DNA of 64,000 bases, taken from positions 1 to 64,000 of the forward strand of contig JAURZM010000079.1 in the NCBI GenBank assembly GCA_030653385.1, read 5' to 3'. This document shows positions 1 through 10,425 of this stretch, one piece after another (the stretch's first letter is position 1; each line of letters starts with the position of its first letter). The notes beneath the pieces were generated by a model, which worked only from the letters and a program-made list of their open reading frames with translations, had not been told where the DNA came from and made no database searches. Source of the DNA: Rubrivivax sp. (lineage in GTDB: Bacteria; Pseudomonadota; Gammaproteobacteria; Burkholderiales; Burkholderiaceae_C). Made by a program: the position numbers and the translations under genes.

Positions 1-18
1 AAGCGGCTCAATCATCAT
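1..18 (-). other. possible 5' end of a divergent gene leaving the window
   Basis: On the minus strand an ATG at 18 (with a second at 15) is preceded by a purine-rich GAGGGGG-type Shine-Dalgarno sequence a few bases upstream. The frame stays open to the window edge. Only six codons are visible, so no product can be named. The alternative is that this is simply non-coding upstream DNA of acnA. Confidence 0.2.
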
Positions 19-87
19 GAACGCACCCCCTCATCACCCCAAACCCGGACATCACAAACCCCCATGGCGCCAAGCCTAGCGCAGAAC

Positions 88-115
88 TTGGCAGGCCCTG
101 CCACAATGGTATTTT
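88..115 (+). promoter_or_regulatory. candidate sigma70 promoter of acnA
   Basis: TTGGCA at 88-93 and TATTTT at 110-115 are separated by 16 bases and lie just upstream of the acnA ribosome binding site, giving a 5' leader of roughly 25 bases. The spacer contains the short palindrome GGCAGGCCCTGCC. The call is by inspection only. Confidence 0.35.
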
Positions 116-147
116 CGCATCGCGTCTGTTTTGCACGGAGAGTCCAC

Positions 148-2892
<2,745 letters not shown>

Positions 2893-2915
2893 TCCATCGC
2901 TGGCGTTTCCTGGGA

Positions 2916-2998
2916 CCAAGGCCATGCGCGGAGCCGGCTCTGCCGGGCCGCTGCATGAGCCCCCTCGGGGGGCAGCGACCGAAGGGAGCGTGGGGGCC
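2916..2998. repeat. 83-bp palindromic repeat, copy A (between acnA and mutL)
   Basis: This segment matches 20276-20358 at about 80 of 83 positions without gaps. It contains a perfect hairpin (GCCCCC, loop TCG, GGGGGC) and a second G-rich arm, GTGGGGGCC. It fills the gap between two convergent genes, as copy B does. Read on the minus strand, part of it would encode a LPPEGAHAA-like peptide, which also appears inside IcmF. It may act as a REP-like element or a transcription barrier; neither hairpin is followed by a T tract. Confidence 0.85.
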
Positions 2999-3001
2999 GC
3001 T

Positions 3002-4879
3002 TCACCGTCCGCGCAAGAACAGCGCGTCCAGCTCTTTCATCGTCACCTGCCGCCAGGTCGGCCGGCCGTGGTTGCAGGTGTCGGCACGTTCGGTGGTTTC
3101 CATCTCGCGCAGCAGCGCGTTCATCTCCTCCAGCGTCAGCCGCCGGTTGGCACGCACTGCGCCGTGGCAAGCCATCGTGGCCAGGATGTCGTCACGGGCG
3201 CGTTGCACGATGCGGCTGGCGCCGCCGGATTCGGGCTGTGCCAGTTCGGCCAGCACGGACCGCGTCAGTTCGGCCAGGTCGGCATCCGGCAAGGCTGCCG
3301 GACGGCTGCGCACCACCAGCGTGCCGGCGCTCAGCGGCGCCACGTCTAGGCCCAGTTGCAGCAGCACCCCGGCTTCGGTTTCGGCCGTGGCCACTTCGGC
3401 GGCGGTGGCGGCAAAACTGTGCGGGATCAACAAGGGCTGCGAAGGCAGTGCACCCTGCCCAGTTGCTGCCGCCTTGAGCCTCTCGTAGACGATGCGTTCA
3501 TGGGCCGCGTGCATGTCCACCACCACCAGGCCGTGTTCGTTTTCGGCCAGCACGTAGACCCCGCCGATCTGCGCCACCGCACGGCCCAGCGGCCAGGTGC
3601 TGGGGGCCTGGCTGTCAGCGGGCTGGCGCAGCGCCGCCCAGGCGGCCAGGCCGCCTGACAGGCCGGGTGCCGGGGGCACTGACCAGGCCGCTGCCGACTC
3701 GCGAACGACCGGCCCGGATGGCGCCGCGGGCGCGGGTTCGGCCCAGCCCAGGGCGGGCTGCCAGCCTTTCATCGGCGCGGCAGCGGCTGGCTGCGATACG
3801 GCGGCAACTTGCGCCGGCGCCGCACCTGCGGCAGCACGCGTGGGCGCCAGGGCTTCTTCGACGGCACGCTGCACCGCCTGGTGCAGCGCCCGTCCGTCGC
3901 GGAAACGCACCTCGGCCTTGGCCGGGTGCACGTTCACGTCCACCAGTTCGGGGCTGATCTGCAGGAACAGCGCATAAGCCGGCTGGCGGCTGCCGTGCAG
4001 CTGGTCTTCGTAGGCCGCCCGCACGGCGTGGCTGACCAGCCGGTCGCGCACATGGCGGCCATTGACAAACAGGTACTGCAGGTCGGCACGTGCTCTTGCC
4101 ACTTCCGGCTGGCCGACCCGCCCGTGCAACTGCAGCGGGCCGTGGACGGCTTGCAGGTCGCGGCTGGCGGCCGTGAAGTCGGCGCCCAGCACGTCGGCCA
4201 GGCGCTGCTGTGCCGTGCCGGCGCGCCATTGCGCCACCAGCCGGCCTTCGTGCCAGACGGCAAAACCCACCGCCGGCCGTGCCAGCGCATGGCGGCGCAC
4301 GGCTTCCACCGCATGCGACAGCTCGGTGTTGTCGGTTTTCAGGAACTTGCGCCGCGCCGGGGTGCTGAAAAAGATCTCCAGCAGTTCTACCGTGGTGCCC
4401 GTGGACCTGGCAGCGGGCGACAGCTCGCCGCTGCGTGCATGCAGCCGCCAGCCGTGTGGCGCGGCCGCGGTGCGGCTGGTGATGCTGAGGTCGGCCACCG
4501 AGGTCATGGCAGCCAGGGCCTCGCCACGAAAACCCATCGTGGCCACCGACTCCAGCTCGGCCAGGTTGCTGATCTTGCTGGTGGCGTGGCGCTTCAGCGC
4601 CAGCGGCAGGTCTTCGCGTTCGATGCCGGCGCCGTCGTCTTCGACGCTGATGCTGCGCACGCCGCCAGCCATCAGGCGCACGGTGATCTGCGTGGCACCG
4701 GCGTCGATGGCGTTGTCCACCAGTTCACGCACCGCGGCCGCCGGCCGGTCGATGACTTCGCCGGCGGCGATCTGGCTGATCAACTCGTCGGGCAGCTCGC
4801 GGATGCGGCGCCGCGCAACCCCGCCGGGCGCTTCGGCCGGCGGCGGCACCGCCAGCACACCAGCTGTCACAAGGTCCAT
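3002..4879 (-). CDS. mutL: DNA mismatch repair protein MutL, endonuclease-type
   Basis: Mismatch-repair matchmaker and ATPase. The N-terminal GHKL domain is clear: NAIDAGA, DDGAGI and GFRGEAL within the first ~110 residues. A variable Ala/Pro-rich linker spans about 330-430. The C-terminal domain holds the metal-site motifs of endonuclease MutL: DMHAAHERIVYE near residue 450 (consensus DQHA-x2-E-x4-E, with Met for Gln), ACHGAVR near 569 and CNHGRP near 600. This suggests the protein nicks DNA itself, as in MutH-less bacteria. At 625 residues it has a typical length. The ATG at 4879 gives a normal N-terminus, although no strong ribosome binding site is seen. Confidence 0.95.
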   Translation of the reverse strand: MDLVTAGVLAVPPPAEAPGGVARRRIRELPDELISQIAAGEVIDRPAAAVRELVDNAIDAGATQITVRLMAGGVRSISVEDDGAGIEREDLPLALKRHATSKISNLAELESVATMGFRGEALAAMTSVADLSITSRTAAAPHGWRLHARSGELSPAARSTGTTVELLEIFFSTPARRKFLKTDNTELSHAVEAVRRHALARPAVGFAVWHEGRLVAQWRAGTAQQRLADVLGADFTAASRDLQAVHGPLQLHGRVGQPEVARARADLQYLFVNGRHVRDRLVSHAVRAAYEDQLHGSRQPAYALFLQISPELVDVNVHPAKAEVRFRDGRALHQAVQRAVEEALAPTRAAAGAAPAQVAAVSQPAAAAPMKGWQPALGWAEPAPAAPSGPVVRESAAAWSVPPAPGLSGGLAAWAALRQPADSQAPSTWPLGRAVAQIGGVYVLAENEHGLVVVDMHAAHERIVYERLKAAATGQGALPSQPLLIPHSFAATAAEVATAETEAGVLLQLGLDVAPLSAGTLVVRSRPAALPDADLAELTRSVLAELAQPESGGASRIVQRARDDILATMACHGAVRANRRLTLEEMNALLREMETTERADTCNHGRPTWRQVTMKELDALFLRGR

Positions 4880-4941
4880 GGCCGGAATTGTAGGTGGCAG
4901 GCCACGCCACCCAACTTGCTGGCACAGATGTCGCTGGAACG

Positions 4942-4966
4942 CCCTAGACTGGAGTATCAGTTAGGG
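4942..4966. promoter_or_regulatory. imperfect inverted repeat upstream of the RpfF-like operon
   Basis: CCCTA-g-ACTG (4942-4951) and CAGTTAGGG (4958-4966) form an inverted repeat with a single-base bulge around a 6-base centre. It lies 46 bases before the first gene of the operon, in the 130-base divergent gap with mutL. This could be an operator; no protein can be assigned from sequence alone. Confidence 0.25.
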
Positions 4967-5012
4967 TGAACGAGTAGAGCTCATCATCGAGCCGCCGCCG
5001 TTGGGAATGAAC

Positions 5013-5672
5013 ATGTTGAGTACTTTTGCGGAGTTGGTCACCCAGACCGACGAGGACCGCCGCGCTTTCGAAAACCACCCTGTGCTGATGGACGCCGTGG
5101 CCCGGGGCCTGTCGGTCGAGCGTTACCGCGCACTGCTGCTCGAGCTGTACCACGTGGTCTGGCACTTCAACCCGGTGTGCGCCGCCGCGGCCAGCCGCAT
5201 GGGCAGCCCGGGGCAGGAAACGCTGCAGCCCATCCGCCATTTCCTGTACGAGCACATGCACGAAGAAACCGGCCACGAAAGCTGGGTGCTCAACGACCTG
5301 GAAGCCGTCGGCGTGTCGACCGAGCTCTCCCGCGCCTACGAACCTTCGGTGCACACGCTGGCGCTGAATGGCTACAACTACTGGTCGGCCGACCGCCGCC
5401 ACCCCTGTTCGGTGCTGGGCATGTTGTATGCGCTGGAGGTCATCGCCTCGGTCTACGGCGGCCCCTTTGCATCGGCCATCCGCGAGGCGCTGCTGCTGGA
5501 CGGTGACCGCGGCGTGTCCTTCATCGATTCACACGCCACGATGGACGCCCACCACATGGCCGAGCTGCGGCAGATCATCAACCAGATAAAAGATGACAGT
5601 GCGCTGGATGCCGTGTTGGAATCGGTGAAGGTGAACTTCCACCACTTCACGCGCATCATCGAAGCGATCTGA
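5013..5672 (+). CDS. heme-oxygenase-fold / iron-containing redox enzyme family protein
   Basis: All-helical protein of 219 residues resembling the TenA/PqqC/heme-oxygenase-like superfamily, in particular the iron-containing redox enzyme group. Acidic/His pairs typical of metal binding are visible in HEETGHESW (residues ~85-95) and HATMDAHHMAE (~170-180). The substrate is unknown. The stop codon lies 2 bases before the start of the RpfF-like gene, so the two are almost certainly co-transcribed and probably act together. Starts at 5007 (ATG) and 5001 (TTG) are also possible. I prefer 5013 because GGGA lies 6 bases upstream. Confidence 0.7.
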   Translation: MLSTFAELVTQTDEDRRAFENHPVLMDAVARGLSVERYRALLLELYHVVWHFNPVCAAAASRMGSPGQETLQPIRHFLYEHMHEETGHESWVLNDLEAVGVSTELSRAYEPSVHTLALNGYNYWSADRRHPCSVLGMLYALEVIASVYGGPFASAIREALLLDGDRGVSFIDSHATMDAHHMAELRQIINQIKDDSALDAVLESVKVNFHHFTRIIEAI

Positions 5673-5674
5673 CC

Positions 5675-6646
5675 GTGAGCACCACGCCCGCTGTCGGGGT
5701 GGCTGGCCTGCTGGGCCGGCCCTACAAGACCATCCGGCTGGAATGGAGCTCCGACCTGCGCCTGCTGCGTGTGCGCACCTGCGTCAAGCCCATCCAGTGT
5801 TACAGCCTGGCGGCCATGGGCGAAATGCACCAGCTGCTGGCCGACATCAGCGCCAACCCGGGCCTGGTGCGGCACATCGTGATGACCTCCGACGTGCCCA
5901 AGGTCTTCAACTTCGGGGGCGACCTGGCGCTTTTTGTGCTGCTGGTGCGTGCCGCCGACCTGGAGTCGCTCAAGCTCTACGGCCGCCGCTGTGTCGACCT
6001 GGTGTGGTGGCTGGAAAACGCGGCCGACATCGGCGTGCACACCACCGTGCTGTCGCAGGGCGACACGCTGGGTGGCGGGCTCGAATCGATCCTGCCCTTC
6101 CACAAGGTGATCTTCGAACGCAGCGCGCAGGCCGGTTTTCCCGAGGTGCTGTTCAACCTGTTTCCGGGCATGGGCGCCTGGGACTTCACCATCCGCAAGG
6201 CCGGTTTTGCGGTGGCCAACGAAATGATCCTGTCCGGCCGCCTGTACAGCGCCGACGAACTGCTGCACCGCCGTGTGGTCGACGTGGTGGTCGAAGACGG
6301 CGAAGGTGAAGCCGCCATCGAACGCACACTGCGCGACGTCGACCCGCGCCACCGCGGCACGCTGGCCGCGCTGCGCGCGCGCCGGCTGGCCGCACCCATT
6401 CACTACGAAACGCTGCTTGCGGTGGTCGACCAGTGGGCCGAAAGCGCGCTGGGCCTGACCGACCGCGACTTGCGGCTGATGGAACGCCTGGCCCGTGCCC
6501 AGGCCCGCAAAGCCGGCGGTGCCGAAGAAGGCGCGGTCGAAGAGATCAAGCGCATGGAGCTGGAAAACGCCTGGGGCGAACGGCGCGCCGGGGTCGAGCG
6601 GCGCGCCGTGGCGACACCTGGCACCGACCGCCGCGTGCTCAGCTGA
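5675..6646 (+). CDS. crotonase-family protein resembling DSF synthase RpfF
   Basis: Enoyl-CoA hydratase/isomerase-fold protein of 323 residues. The blocks FNFGGDLALF, GGGLES and FPEVLFNLFPGMGAW are those of RpfF, which makes diffusible-signal-factor fatty acids from acyl-ACP. The two catalytic glutamates are present as Glu137 and Glu157, 20 residues apart as in Xanthomonas RpfF (Glu141/Glu161). The GTG start at 5675 follows the upstream stop by 2 bases. No RpfC, RpfG or RpfR sensor is nearby. The C-terminus is ~35 residues longer than Xanthomonas RpfF and highly charged. The 3' end overlaps the convergent sigma-factor gene by 8 bases. A general acyl-CoA role cannot be excluded. Confidence 0.72.
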   Translation: MSTTPAVGVAGLLGRPYKTIRLEWSSDLRLLRVRTCVKPIQCYSLAAMGEMHQLLADISANPGLVRHIVMTSDVPKVFNFGGDLALFVLLVRAADLESLKLYGRRCVDLVWWLENAADIGVHTTVLSQGDTLGGGLESILPFHKVIFERSAQAGFPEVLFNLFPGMGAWDFTIRKAGFAVANEMILSGRLYSADELLHRRVVDVVVEDGEGEAAIERTLRDVDPRHRGTLAALRARRLAAPIHYETLLAVVDQWAESALGLTDRDLRLMERLARAQARKAGGAEEGAVEEIKRMELENAWGERRAGVERRAVATPGTDRRVLS

Positions 6647-7943
6647 AACCGCCTCGGCCGGCCAGCTGCGCAGCCATCCGGTCGGCACGTTGTGCCAGCG
6701 CACGCGCCTCGGCCGCATGCGGCGCCAGCCCTTGTGCTGCCTGCAGCAAGCGCACCGCCTCGTCGTTCTGACCCAGCCTTTCGTGTGCGCGCGCCTGCGC
6801 CGCCAGTCCATGGGCGACCAGCGAACGGGGCAGACCCGGCTGCAATTGGCACAACAGCCCCAGCGCGGCCGCCGGTTCACCCGCTTCGGCCAGCGCGATG
6901 GCATGACCCAGGCGCGGTGCCACGGAAGGGTCCAGCTGCAACAGCGTTTCGTAGTAGCTCACGATGCAGGGCCAGTCGGTCTGCGTGTGGTCGGCCGCGG
7001 TGGCGTGTTCAGCCGCGATGCCGGCCAGCAGATGCCAGCGTGAGAGCCGGGTCGCACCCTGCGCGGCTTGCAGATGCGCCAGGCCCATGCGCACCATGCC
7101 GGCGTCCCAGCGGTCACGTGGCTGGCCGGGCAGCAGCACGATGTGGCCGGCTTCGTCCAACTGACCCGTCAGGCGCGCACCGTGCAGCAGAAGCATGGCC
7201 GCCAGCGCGTGCGCGTCGGGGTGAGCAGCCACGGGGTGGGCCGCCAGCGCACGCGCCAGGCGGATCGCTTCCCAGCACAGGCTGGCCGCTTCGCCGCCCT
7301 GCTGACGTGCCCGCGCCCGTGCGCCGGCATGAAAGGCCAACGACAACACCGTCAGCACGGCATCGCGTCGTGGTGCCAGCTCGTGGCCGGCGGGCAGTTG
7401 CAGCCGTTTGCCGGCCAGCGCTTCACGGGCACGTGCCAGGCGCTGGGTCAAGGCCGCTTCGCTGCACAAGAGGCCGGCGGCCAGCGTGGCGTGGTCCAGC
7501 CCGGCCATCACCCGCAGCGCCAGCACCACCTGCGAAGCCACGGGCAAGGCGGGGTGGCAGGCGGTGAACAGCAGCGCCAGTTCTTCGTCGTCCAGTTCGC
7601 CGGCAAAGCGGCCCTGCGCCTCGGGCTGGCGCGACCACGCGGCGATGGCGGCATCGGGCTCGTCGTCTTCTGGCCAGGTCTCGTAGCGGCCGGCCACGCG
7701 CAGGGCGTCGATGGCCTCGTTGCGCGCCACGCGGAACAGCCAGCCGGCCGGGTTGGCCGGCACACCCTGCGCCGGCCAGACCTCGAGCGCCCGCAACGCC
7801 GCCGACTGCACCGCGTCTTCGGCCAGCCCCAGGTGCGGCAAGCCCAGCGAACGTGCCAGGTGCGCCACCACGCGCCGGCGCTGCGTGGCCAGCAGCCGCT
7901 GCAGTTCGACCTGGGCCTGGCCCGACGCGCCAGTGGGGGTCAC
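6639..7943 (-). CDS. RNA polymerase ECF sigma factor with C-terminal TPR domain (ECF42 type)
   Basis: Sigma-70 region 2 occupies about residues 10-80 (AEDAVQSAALRAL, then PAGWLFRVARNEAIDAL). Region 4 lies near 115-170. The long helical C-terminal half (to residue 434) is the TPR-like extension that marks the ECF42 group. These sigma factors lack a classical anti-sigma factor and are found beside DGPF/YCII proteins, as here. I placed the start at GTG 7943, which overlaps the YCII stop as GTGA and has AGGTG just upstream. An ATG at 7973 would intrude 34 bases into the neighbour. The 3' end overlaps the RpfF-like gene tail-to-tail. Confidence 0.88.
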   Translation of the reverse strand: MTPTGASGQAQVELQRLLATQRRRVVAHLARSLGLPHLGLAEDAVQSAALRALEVWPAQGVPANPAGWLFRVARNEAIDALRVAGRYETWPEDDEPDAAIAAWSRQPEAQGRFAGELDDEELALLFTACHPALPVASQVVLALRVMAGLDHATLAAGLLCSEAALTQRLARAREALAGKRLQLPAGHELAPRRDAVLTVLSLAFHAGARARARQQGGEAASLCWEAIRLARALAAHPVAAHPDAHALAAMLLLHGARLTGQLDEAGHIVLLPGQPRDRWDAGMVRMGLAHLQAAQGATRLSRWHLLAGIAAEHATAADHTQTDWPCIVSYYETLLQLDPSVAPRLGHAIALAEAGEPAAALGLLCQLQPGLPRSLVAHGLAAQARAHERLGQNDEAVRLLQAAQGLAPHAAEARALAQRADRMAAQLAGRGGFS

Positions 7944-8290
7944 ATCACCTCGATGCGCCGGATCTCGATCCACTGCGTACCCTGCAGATGCGGGCAGGTC
8001 TGCGCCAGTTCTTCGGCCATGGTGTCGTTCTCGGCCTTGACCATGAAGATGCCGCCGATCACGTCGTGTGCCTCGGCATAGGGCCCGTCGGTGGCCAGCG
8101 GGCGGCCGTCTTTCAGGCGCAGGTGGCGGCCGCCGTCGTCGCAGAGCTTTTCGCCACCGGTCAGCAGACCGCGCTGCGCGAGGTCGGCCGACCAGACCTT
8201 GTAGCGGCCGACGATCTCTTTCATCTCGGCCGGGCTCACGGCGGCGGCGTCGGCGGGTTTTTCATGCAACAGGAAGAGGTACTGGTTCAT
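7940..8290 (-). CDS. YCII/DGPF-domain protein
   Basis: Small protein of 116 residues containing the YCII (DGPF) fold, with the signature DGPYAEAHDVIGG near residue 70. Proteins of this type are encoded next to ECF42 sigma factors and are thought to feed into their control, although the mechanism is not settled. The gene is first in the pair, and its TGA overlaps the sigma factor GTG start. The ATG at 8290 lies about 140 bases from the divergent EEP gene. Confidence 0.88.
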   Translation of the reverse strand: MNQYLFLLHEKPADAAAVSPAEMKEIVGRYKVWSADLAQRGLLTGGEKLCDDGGRHLRLKDGRPLATDGPYAEAHDVIGGIFMVKAENDTMAEELAQTCPHLQGTQWIEIRRIEVM

Positions 8291-8432
8291 CGCGGTTCCT
8301 TCAAGTGGATGGCGCCGACCGGATTGTCGGTACACACCGCCAAGACGATCGACGCTGCCCGGAGATGACGGCCCCGTGATGCTCGCAAACCCGCATCGGC
8401 GGCAGCCACCCCGCAGTGGCGATACTGCTCGC

Positions 8433-9470
8433 ATGGAAAACGCCCCTCCAACCAGCCTGCCGCCGCCACCACCCCCGCAGTGGCAGACGCTGCAGGTGGC
8501 CACTGCCAACGTGCTGAACCTGGCGCTGCCTGGCCAGCTGTTCTACGAAGGGCAGGACGCCTACAGCGCGCAGGAACACGAACGCAAGCTGAGCTGGCTG
8601 GGTGGCATGGTGGCGCGCCTGAACGCCGACGTGATGGGCTTTCAGGAGGTCTGGCACGAAGCCGCCCTGAAAGCTGCCGTGGCACGCAGTGGCTTGCGCA
8701 ACACCACCGTCGTGGCGCCCGGCGCAGAACAGGGCGCCACCGGCACGCCGCGCCTGGGCCTGGCGACGCGGCTGGACGTGGAACTGGTGGAGTCCATCAT
8801 CCACTTCGTGCCCGCCGACCACGTGCACGTGCCCGACCTCGGCCCGCACACCCACTTCGAGCGCCCGGTGCTGCACGCGCGCCTGCGCACGCGCCAGGGC
8901 CTGGCGCTGCACGTGCTGGTGGTGCACCTGAAGAGCAAACGCCCCAAGTACCAGCAAAACGCCGCCGGCGAGGTGATCGAAGACCGCAACGACCCGGCCA
9001 TCACCGCGCGGGCCACCTTGCGCAGCCTGCTGATGCGGGCTTCGGAAGCGGCCGCGCTGCGGCGCGTGGTGGTGGACATCACCAGCCGCCTGGGGGCACA
9101 AGGTGGCGAGGCGCTGGTGCTGCTGGGCGACATGAACGACGGCCCGCACAGCGTGACGAGCCAGATGATCGCGGCCAACCAGGCCGTGGCTTACGACCGC
9201 GGCGCACGCGACGTGGCGCTGTACCACGCCTGGGACGTGGCCACCGAGCCCGGGCTGAAACGCGACATGGGCTATTCACATGTCTACCAGGGCTGGCCCG
9301 AGCTGCTGGACCAGATCTGGGTCAGCGAAGAGTTCGTGGCCACTTCTCGGTTTGCCATCGGCGACGTGCGCCGGGTCGAGGTCTTCAACGACCACCTGCA
9401 CGAAAGCCGTGAACGCTGGCGCAGCGACCACGGCTTCGTGCGTGCCCTGCTGCGGCTGCGCACCGGTTGA
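8433..9470 (+). CDS. endonuclease/exonuclease/phosphatase (EEP) fold protein
   Basis: Metal-dependent phosphodiesterase/nuclease-fold protein of 345 residues. Hallmarks of the family are TANVLNL near the start, FQEVW (~residue 72), LGDMNDGPHS (~231-240) and the C-terminal SDHGFV. A proline stretch precedes the domain and there is no obvious signal peptide. The substrate (DNA, phosphoinositide or other phosphodiester) cannot be told from sequence. The ATG at 8433 was chosen over an upstream ATG at 8376 because the extra 19 residues look non-coding. The HMG-CoA-lyase-like gene starts 10 bases after its stop. Confidence 0.85.
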   Translation: MENAPPTSLPPPPPPQWQTLQVATANVLNLALPGQLFYEGQDAYSAQEHERKLSWLGGMVARLNADVMGFQEVWHEAALKAAVARSGLRNTTVVAPGAEQGATGTPRLGLATRLDVELVESIIHFVPADHVHVPDLGPHTHFERPVLHARLRTRQGLALHVLVVHLKSKRPKYQQNAAGEVIEDRNDPAITARATLRSLLMRASEAAALRRVVVDITSRLGAQGGEALVLLGDMNDGPHSVTSQMIAANQAVAYDRGARDVALYHAWDVATEPGLKRDMGYSHVYQGWPELLDQIWVSEEFVATSRFAIGDVRRVEVFNDHLHESRERWRSDHGFVRALLRLRTG

Positions 9471-9480
9471 AAATGGCGCC

Positions 9481-10425
9481 ATGAGCCCATCCCTCCGCAC
9501 GCCCGATGTGCTGATCAGCGAAGTGGGCCCACGCGACGGCCTGCAGAGCGTGAAGGCCACGATGTGCACCGCCCACAAGTGCAACTGGATCAGCGCACTG
9601 CACGCGGCCGGCCTGCGCGAAATCGAGGTCGCTTCTTTTGTGCCGGCGCGGCTGCTGCCGCAGATGGTCGACGCGGCGCAGGTGGTGCAACACGCGCTCA
9701 CGCTGCCGGGCCTGACGGTGATGGCGCTGGTGCCTAACCTGCGCGGCGCCGAAGCGGCCATCGCGGCGGGTGTGCACAAGATCAGCATCCCGGTGTCGGC
9801 CAGTGCCGCGCATTCGGTGGCCAATGTGCGCAAGACCCACGAAGAGATGTTGGCCGAGGTGCGCAACATCCTGGCACTGCGCCAGGAACGGGCGCCGCAG
9901 ATGGGCGTGGAGGTCGGCCTGTCCACGGCCTTCGGCTGCACGCTGCAAGGCGCGGTGGCCGAAGACGAAGTCATCCGCCTGGCCGAAGCCGTGGTGGCCG
10001 CGGGTGTCGACGACTGCGGCCTGTCCGACACCACCGGCATGGCCAACCCGGCCCAGGTGCGGCGACTCTTCAAACGTCTGTTCGCCGCCATCGGCCACCA
10101 CGCCGGTGCCGCGCACCTGCACAACACCCGCGGCCTGGGTCTGGCCAACTGCCTGGCGGCCTGGGACGTGGGAGTGCGCACCTTCGATGCGTCCCTGGGC
10201 GGCCTGGGTGGCTGTCCTTACGCACCGGGTGCGTCGGGCAACGTCGTCACCGAAGACCTGGTGTTCATGTTCGAGGCCATGGGCTTGTGCACCGGCATTG
10301 ATCTGGATGCCCTGTTTGCCGCACGTGCGCCGCTGCAGGCCGGCCTGCCGGGTGAACCCGTCTATGGCATGACCCCGCTGGCCGGCCTGCCACTGGGATT
10401 CGTGCAAGGAGCGTTGCGTGGCTGA
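9481..10425 (+). CDS. hydroxymethylglutaryl-CoA lyase family protein
   Basis: TIM-barrel aldolase-type lyase of 314 residues. Typical residues are GPRDGLQ (active-site Arg-Asp) at the N-terminus, AHLHNTRGLGLAN (metal-binding His) and the lyase signature LGGLGGCPYAPGASGN with its catalytic Cys. The reaction would be cleavage of HMG-CoA to acetyl-CoA and acetoacetate in leucine breakdown, or of a related 3-hydroxyacyl-CoA. The end overlaps the CoA-transferase gene by 8 bases, so the two probably act on one acid: activation by CoA transfer, then cleavage. Confidence 0.88.
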   Translation: MSPSLRTPDVLISEVGPRDGLQSVKATMCTAHKCNWISALHAAGLREIEVASFVPARLLPQMVDAAQVVQHALTLPGLTVMALVPNLRGAEAAIAAGVHKISIPVSASAAHSVANVRKTHEEMLAEVRNILALRQERAPQMGVEVGLSTAFGCTLQGAVAEDEVIRLAEAVVAAGVDDCGLSDTTGMANPAQVRRLFKRLFAAIGHHAGAAHLHNTRGLGLANCLAAWDVGVRTFDASLGGLGGCPYAPGASGNVVTEDLVFMFEAMGLCTGIDLDALFAARAPLQAGLPGEPVYGMTPLAGLPLGFVQGALRG

